Assembly: GCA_947625475.1 (NCBI GenBank)
Contig: CANQOL010000002.1
Coordinates: 62,001 to 126,000, forward strand
DNA length: 64,000 nt
DNA from: an uncultured Acetatifactor sp.
GTDB taxonomy: Bacteria > Bacillota > Clostridia > Lachnospirales > Lachnospiraceae
Direction of reading: 5' to 3'
Position numbers and translations under genes: made by a program. This document shows positions 60,268-64,000 of the stretch, piece by piece. The notes under the pieces are model-generated. The model was not told where the DNA came from. It saw only the letters and a list, made by a program, of their open reading frames with translations, and did no database searches. Each line of letters starts with the position of its first letter. The stretch's first letter is position 1.

Positions 60268-62850
60268 TCATTTTTGCAGCAGAATCTCCGTGAGAACCTC
60301 CAGCAGCTTTTTCATGTCGATGGGTTTTGCCACATGGGCGTTCATGCCGCTCTCCAGGGCCAGCTTCCGATCCTCCTCAAAAGCGTTTGCGGTCATAGCC
60401 ACAATGGGAATCTGGGCCAGCTGGGGATTATCCAGCGCCCGGATGGCCCTGGTGGCGTCGTATCCGTTCATTCTGGGCATCTGCACATCCATAAGGACCA
60501 GCGCATAGTAGCCGGGCTCGGACTGCTTCACCTTTTCCACAGCCTCCGTGCCGTCCTGGGCCGTCTCCACCACAAACCCGCTGTCCGTCAAAAGCGCCTC
60601 GGCGATTTCCCGGTTCAGCTCATTGTCCTCCGTCAGCAGCAGACGTTTCCCCTGCAGGCTCTCCGCAAGACCCGGCACCGCTCTCTCCGACTCCTTCCGG
60701 TCCGTCTGCTGGGAACGGTTCGTGGCCGAGACGAGCACATCCCGCAGCTCCGACAGGAAAATCGGCTTGTTGCAGAAGGCGGTGACTCCCACCTGCCTGG
60801 CCTCATCCTCGAAGGCCGTCCAGTCGTAGGCGGTCACAATAATGATGGGGATACTGTCCCCCACTATGGCCCGGATCTGCCGCACCACCTCCAGGCCGCT
60901 CAAATCCGGCAGCAGCCAATCCACAATATAGGCGTGGTATTCGTCCCCCATCTCATAGGCCTGCCTGGCGTGAAGGACGGCCTCCTTGCCGTGGAGGACC
61001 CACTCGGAGCGCATCCCAATCTGCCGGAGCATTTTGGTGACGCTGTCGCAGGTGGAAAAGCTGTCGTCCACCACCAGGGCGTGCATCCCCTCCAGCTCCT
61101 TGACCACCTCCACCTTCTGGGGCCCCGTCTGAAGCCGGAAATCCAGGTGGATGATAAATTCCGTCCCCTTGCCCTGCTCTGAGTGCAGCTCGATGGTCCC
61201 TCCCATCGTGTCCACAATATTTTTTGTGATGGCCATGCCAAGGCCCGTTCCCTGGATCCCGCTGGCCGTGCTGTTGCGCTCCCTCTCAAAGGGCTCGAAA
61301 ATATGCTTGGTGAATTCCTCGCTCATGCCGATGCCCGTGTCCTTGACCCGTATCTCGTAGGAGCCGTATCCCTTGGGGGCCTTGGGGAGCTGCTTTACGG
61401 TCATCGCCACAGTGCCCCCTGCGGGGGTAAACTTGATGGCGTTGGAGAGAAGATTCAGCAGCACCTGGTTCACATGGAGCTTGTCGCAGTAAATGTCCTC
61501 ATCGATCACATCCACCGTGTCCATGAAAAAGTTCAGCTGCTTGGAGTGCATCTGAGTCTGGATGATATTCCGCATATCCCGGAAAATATCCGATATGGAG
61601 CACTCCTTCTCTTCAATATTGAGCTTGCCGGACTCAATCCGGCTCATATCCAGGATATCGTTGATCAGCGAGAGCAGATGATTGCCCGAGGATAGGATCT
61701 TTCCCAGGTACTCCTGAACCCGCTCCCTGTTGTCCAGATTGGTCTGGGCCAGGGTGGTAAAGCCTATGATGGCGTTCATGGGCGTGCGGATATCGTGGGA
61801 CATATTGGAGAGGAAGACGCTCTTGGCCCGGTCGGCCGCCTCCGCCTTCTGGAGCTTCTCCGCCAGCACCGCCTGCTCCACCGCCCGCTTGGTGGTCTCC
61901 TTGGCCTGACGGCGCACCCAGACATAAAACACAAGCACCACCACCGCCATGCAGATTCCCAGATAGAAACAGACCTGCCGCACCGCGAACACGCTGGCGA
62001 AGGCCTCCTTCTCCGGCACGGACACGGCGATGGACCACCGGTTGATGCCGGCGGGGGCATAATACATATATTCCCAGCCGTCCCTATTGGGCGTGCGGAA
62101 GATCACATACCCTGTTCCTTGATGCAGCATATCCTCCGTATAGGCGGCCCAGTCCTGCCTGCCCTTGGTCTCCCTTTCGTCATCCAGGAAATCCGCCACA
62201 TTTCCCAGCTTATCGTGCCAGGTGTCCAGTATGAAATCCCCGCTGCCGGTGTCGATAATATATACGCTGGCGCTGGCATTGTAAATATTGTCAATATTCA
62301 GGCTTTCATGAAGATTGGAGAGCTTCGTGACGCCGTAGAGCAGGGCCGCCGTCTCCCCGTCCTGAATAATGGGCACGAAGTGCCGCAGCACCGGCTCCCC
62401 TGTGGCCGCGCTGGTCACCCGGCCGGATATGTGCTCCCCCAGAGGCGCCTCCCGGGCAAAGGAGATTTCCTCCACGGACTCGGACACATTGCCGCCGGAG
62501 GAAAGGATCCGGTTGTCCGGCAGCAAAACCCACACCTGCATGGTTTCCAGCAGGGGCGCCACCGTCTCCATCACCGAAAGGGTATCGTCAATGTCAAAAT
62601 TGTCTGCCTGGGAAATAATCGCAGCCGCGGCGTTGAGGATACGGCTGTCCCGCTCCAGCTTGGAGGTGACCTCCTGGATCACCGTATCGACGCCCTCCTC
62701 CAGACGCCGGAAGGATCTCTCCCGCAGCACCGAATTGATCTGATAATAGGCTGTGATCAAAAGCGCGATGATGATCAGGATCACCAGCCCCGTAGCCGTC
62801 AAACTTCTATCCTTATAGATGGATTTTTCTTCCGCCTGCCTGCCGCTCAT
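60268..62850 (-). CDS. Hybrid sensor histidine kinase with Cache-like sensor
   Basis: 860 residues. Membrane segment ~18-38, an extracellular Cache-like domain (~40-285: DTVIQEVTSKLERDSRILN, VWVLLPDNRILSSGG, SASVYIIDTGSGDFILD, YYAPAGINRWSIAVSVPE), second membrane segment (~295-315), coiled coil, HisKA with NMSHDIRTPMN (H352), ATPase (NLLSNAIKF, DTGIGM, GTGLGMAI), then two receivers (YIVDWLLPD; LVLMDVQMP) with intact Asp/Ser-Thr/Lys. The kinase-receiver half is closely similar to the kinase at 18805-22062, with a different sensor. No HPt domain. CAGGAGGGCAT precedes the ATG at 62850. It is followed by the K+ channel gene. Confidence 0.93.
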   Translation of the reverse strand: MSGRQAEEKSIYKDRSLTATGLVILIIIALLITAYYQINSVLRERSFRRLEEGVDTVIQEVTSKLERDSRILNAAAAIISQADNFDIDDTLSVMETVAPLLETMQVWVLLPDNRILSSGGNVSESVEEISFAREAPLGEHISGRVTSAATGEPVLRHFVPIIQDGETAALLYGVTKLSNLHESLNIDNIYNASASVYIIDTGSGDFILDTWHDKLGNVADFLDDERETKGRQDWAAYTEDMLHQGTGYVIFRTPNRDGWEYMYYAPAGINRWSIAVSVPEKEAFASVFAVRQVCFYLGICMAVVVLVFYVWVRRQAKETTKRAVEQAVLAEKLQKAEAADRAKSVFLSNMSHDIRTPMNAIIGFTTLAQTNLDNRERVQEYLGKILSSGNHLLSLINDILDMSRIESGKLNIEEKECSISDIFRDMRNIIQTQMHSKQLNFFMDTVDVIDEDIYCDKLHVNQVLLNLLSNAIKFTPAGGTVAMTVKQLPKAPKGYGSYEIRVKDTGIGMSEEFTKHIFEPFERERNSTASGIQGTGLGMAITKNIVDTMGGTIELHSEQGKGTEFIIHLDFRLQTGPQKVEVVKELEGMHALVVDDSFSTCDSVTKMLRQIGMRSEWVLHGKEAVLHARQAYEMGDEYHAYIVDWLLPDLSGLEVVRQIRAIVGDSIPIIIVTAYDWTAFEDEARQVGVTAFCNKPIFLSELRDVLVSATNRSQQTDRKESERAVPGLAESLQGKRLLLTEDNELNREIAEALLTDSGFVVETAQDGTEAVEKVKQSEPGYYALVLMDVQMPRMNGYDATRAIRALDNPQLAQIPIVAMTANAFEEDRKLALESGMNAHVAKPIDMKKLLEVLTEILLQK

Positions 62851-63073
62851 ATGCCCTCCTGCCCCTCCCGGATTTCTCCGCGCCAAACTCTTCCTTCCAG
62901 CCGGGCACAGCCATGCCTGTTTCCGCCCGATCCCCTGCAGACTGCCGATTTTACAACAAAAAGGAACCTATAGGTATGATAACCCCCAGGCCGCGTTTTT
63001 GCAAGCACTTTTCCTCATCCGGGGCCCCCGGCGCAGGCGGCAGCGCCCCTCCCGGCCGCCCTTCCCCGGCCTG
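62851..63073. other. Gap with no gene seen
   Basis: GC-rich near 63010-63070, AT-rich near 62950-62990. No clear promoter or terminator could be assigned. Confidence 0.45.
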
Positions 63074-63886
63074 TCAGGACCCGCTGGACTGATATTTTCT
63101 CACCCCCAGCCGCCAGAGCAGATAGCTGGGGACCAAAAACAGCACCGCCAGCAGGGGCAGAAAGATATACCCGGGGGCCTTTACCCGCCCCAGCAGATAC
63201 AAAAGGGGATAATACTGGACCAGGGCATAGGGCACGATGCAGGTGGCAAACTGCAGCAGACGCTTTCCGTACACGCTCAAGGGGTATTTGCCGAACTCCC
63301 TGGCCCCGTCCGTAAACACGTTCATAAACTCCAGCCCCTCCAGCGTAAAAAAGCAGAGGGCCGCGTAGATCAAAAACAGCCCGCAGAACAGGGCGGTGCC
63401 CCCCAGCAGCATAAAAATCACCGTGAGCACCCGGGCCGGCGTCCACTCTACCCCGCTTTCCCTCACCCCGTAGACAAACAAAACCAAGGCCTGCAGGATG
63501 CGCCCGATGCGTGTGAGCTCAAAGCGGCTGCCCAGCACCTGCAGAACCGCGCTCCTGGGCCGCACCAGCACCCGGTCAAAGGTTCCCTCCCGCACCATAC
63601 CGGAGAAGGAATCGAACCCTCTGGCAAACATCTCCGCCAGAGAAAATTCCAGCAGCATAACGGAAAAGCACAGCAGCACCTGGCTGTAGGTGAAGCCCTT
63701 CACCTCATGGAAGCGCCGGAACATAAAGTACAGCTCCCAGAAGACGCAGAAGGACACCAAAAACTGCCCCACTGCCGTCATCAGAAAGGATGCCTTGTAC
63801 TGCATGATGCTCCTTAAATGAATCCCTATATAGTGAAAGTAAAGCCGGATCCCCGGCATCCTCTCCGAATCCCTTTTTCCTCTCAT
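63074..63886 (-). CDS. ABC-2-type permease (PF06182-like)
   Basis: 270 residues with about six membrane segments. IGIHLRSIMQYKASFLMTAVGQF, FARGFDSFSGMVREGTFDRVLVRPR and FMNVFTDGAREFGKYPLSVYG are typical of this permease family, usually found as two permeases plus one ATPase. Substrate unknown. AAAGGAGCTGAG precedes the ATG. 18 bp after the partial permease upstream. Confidence 0.88.
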   Translation of the reverse strand: MRGKRDSERMPGIRLYFHYIGIHLRSIMQYKASFLMTAVGQFLVSFCVFWELYFMFRRFHEVKGFTYSQVLLCFSVMLLEFSLAEMFARGFDSFSGMVREGTFDRVLVRPRSAVLQVLGSRFELTRIGRILQALVLFVYGVRESGVEWTPARVLTVIFMLLGGTALFCGLFLIYAALCFFTLEGLEFMNVFTDGAREFGKYPLSVYGKRLLQFATCIVPYALVQYYPLLYLLGRVKAPGYIFLPLLAVLFLVPSYLLWRLGVRKYQSSGS

Positions 63887-63904
63887 CTCAGCTCCTTTCC
63901 GTCC

Positions 63905-64000
63905 TCAGCCGCCCTGGATCAGGGCCTTTCTCTCCCCCAGCCAAAAAAGCCACTCCCCTGCCGCCGCCAGCACCGCCAGCCAGAACACCTGCAGCCCTAT
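63905..64000 (-). CDS. C-terminal end of a second ABC-2 permease (5' part outside window)
   Basis: Only the last 31 codons are visible (VFWLAVLAAAGEWLFWLGER then KALIQGG). A final membrane segment followed by the short RxxLIQGG tail fits the same permease family as its downstream neighbour, and the ATPase gene is expected beyond the window. Confidence 0.75.
   Translation of the reverse strand: MGLQVFWLAVLAAAGEWLFWLGERKALIQGG

Overview
The window looks like a GC-rich chromosomal segment from a gut Clostridia, most likely a Lachnospiraceae relative. The grounds are: a Firmicutes housekeeping order (infC-rpmI-rplT; rho-rpmE-yqhQ-prmC-prfA); clostridial-type iscR-nifS-nifU; a CarD-family regulator; a flavodiiron (FprA) protein typical of anaerobes; a PPi-type phosphofructokinase; many plant-glycan enzymes; and many GGDEF/EAL/HD-GYP and hybrid-kinase signalling proteins. 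No phage, insertion sequence, CRISPR array or rRNA operon was seen. Assignments rest on reading motifs by eye; no database search was run.

Layout. 1-9.6 kb: 3' part of a HelD-type helicase gene, a triple double-hairpin repeat, a solute-binding lipoprotein, pyrF, a TPR lipoprotein, a LacI-sensor/GGDEF protein and a CarD-like regulator. 9.7-14 kb: Fe-S biogenesis (iscR, nifS, nifU), a TrmA-family rRNA methyltransferase, a small coiled-coil protein and tRNA-Pro. 14-22 kb: beta-galactosidase translationally coupled to a PepD-type dipeptidase, then a 1085-residue hybrid kinase. 22-28 kb is the most accessory part: a truncated methyltransferase between direct repeats, a phd-doc toxin-antitoxin pair, a LytTR regulator divergent from a REC/HD-GYP/GGDEF protein, and decayed DUF4160/DUF2442 genes. 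28-31 kb: the infC operon with an attenuator, a DUF1540 protein and a Na/Pi cotransporter. 31-38 kb: a sensor-GGDEF protein, a GH5 lipoprotein, FprA and a PAS-GGDEF-EAL protein. 38-46.7 kb: MATE transporter, prfA, prmC, yqhQ, rpmE, rho, malic enzyme and a DUF4364 protein. 46.7-54 kb: a CE2-like esterase, six tRNAs, and a xylan-type set (DUF5662, GH39, GH43, carboxylesterase). 54-64 kb: PPi-PFK, an SH3/NlpC-P60 hydrolase preceded by four stacked hairpins, a CapA-type lipoprotein, a voltage-gated-like K+ channel, a second hybrid kinase and two ABC-2 permeases (one partial).

How it fits together: GH39, GH43, carboxylesterase, CE2-like esterase, GH5 and LacZ suggest use of substituted plant oligosaccharides, mostly by cytoplasmic enzymes, feeding glycolysis at the PPi-PFK. 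Four c-di-GMP-type proteins and two closely related hybrid kinases with different sensor parts suggest dense environmental sensing. The most notable non-coding signals are: an exact 9-12-9 bp direct repeat between the LytTR gene and the HD-GYP/GGDEF gene; a 23-bp element shared by two 5' leaders, where it may hide the ribosome-binding site; 14/15-bp repeat arrays both inside lacZ and upstream of GH39; and a tandemly copied 3' gene end behind the K+ channel.
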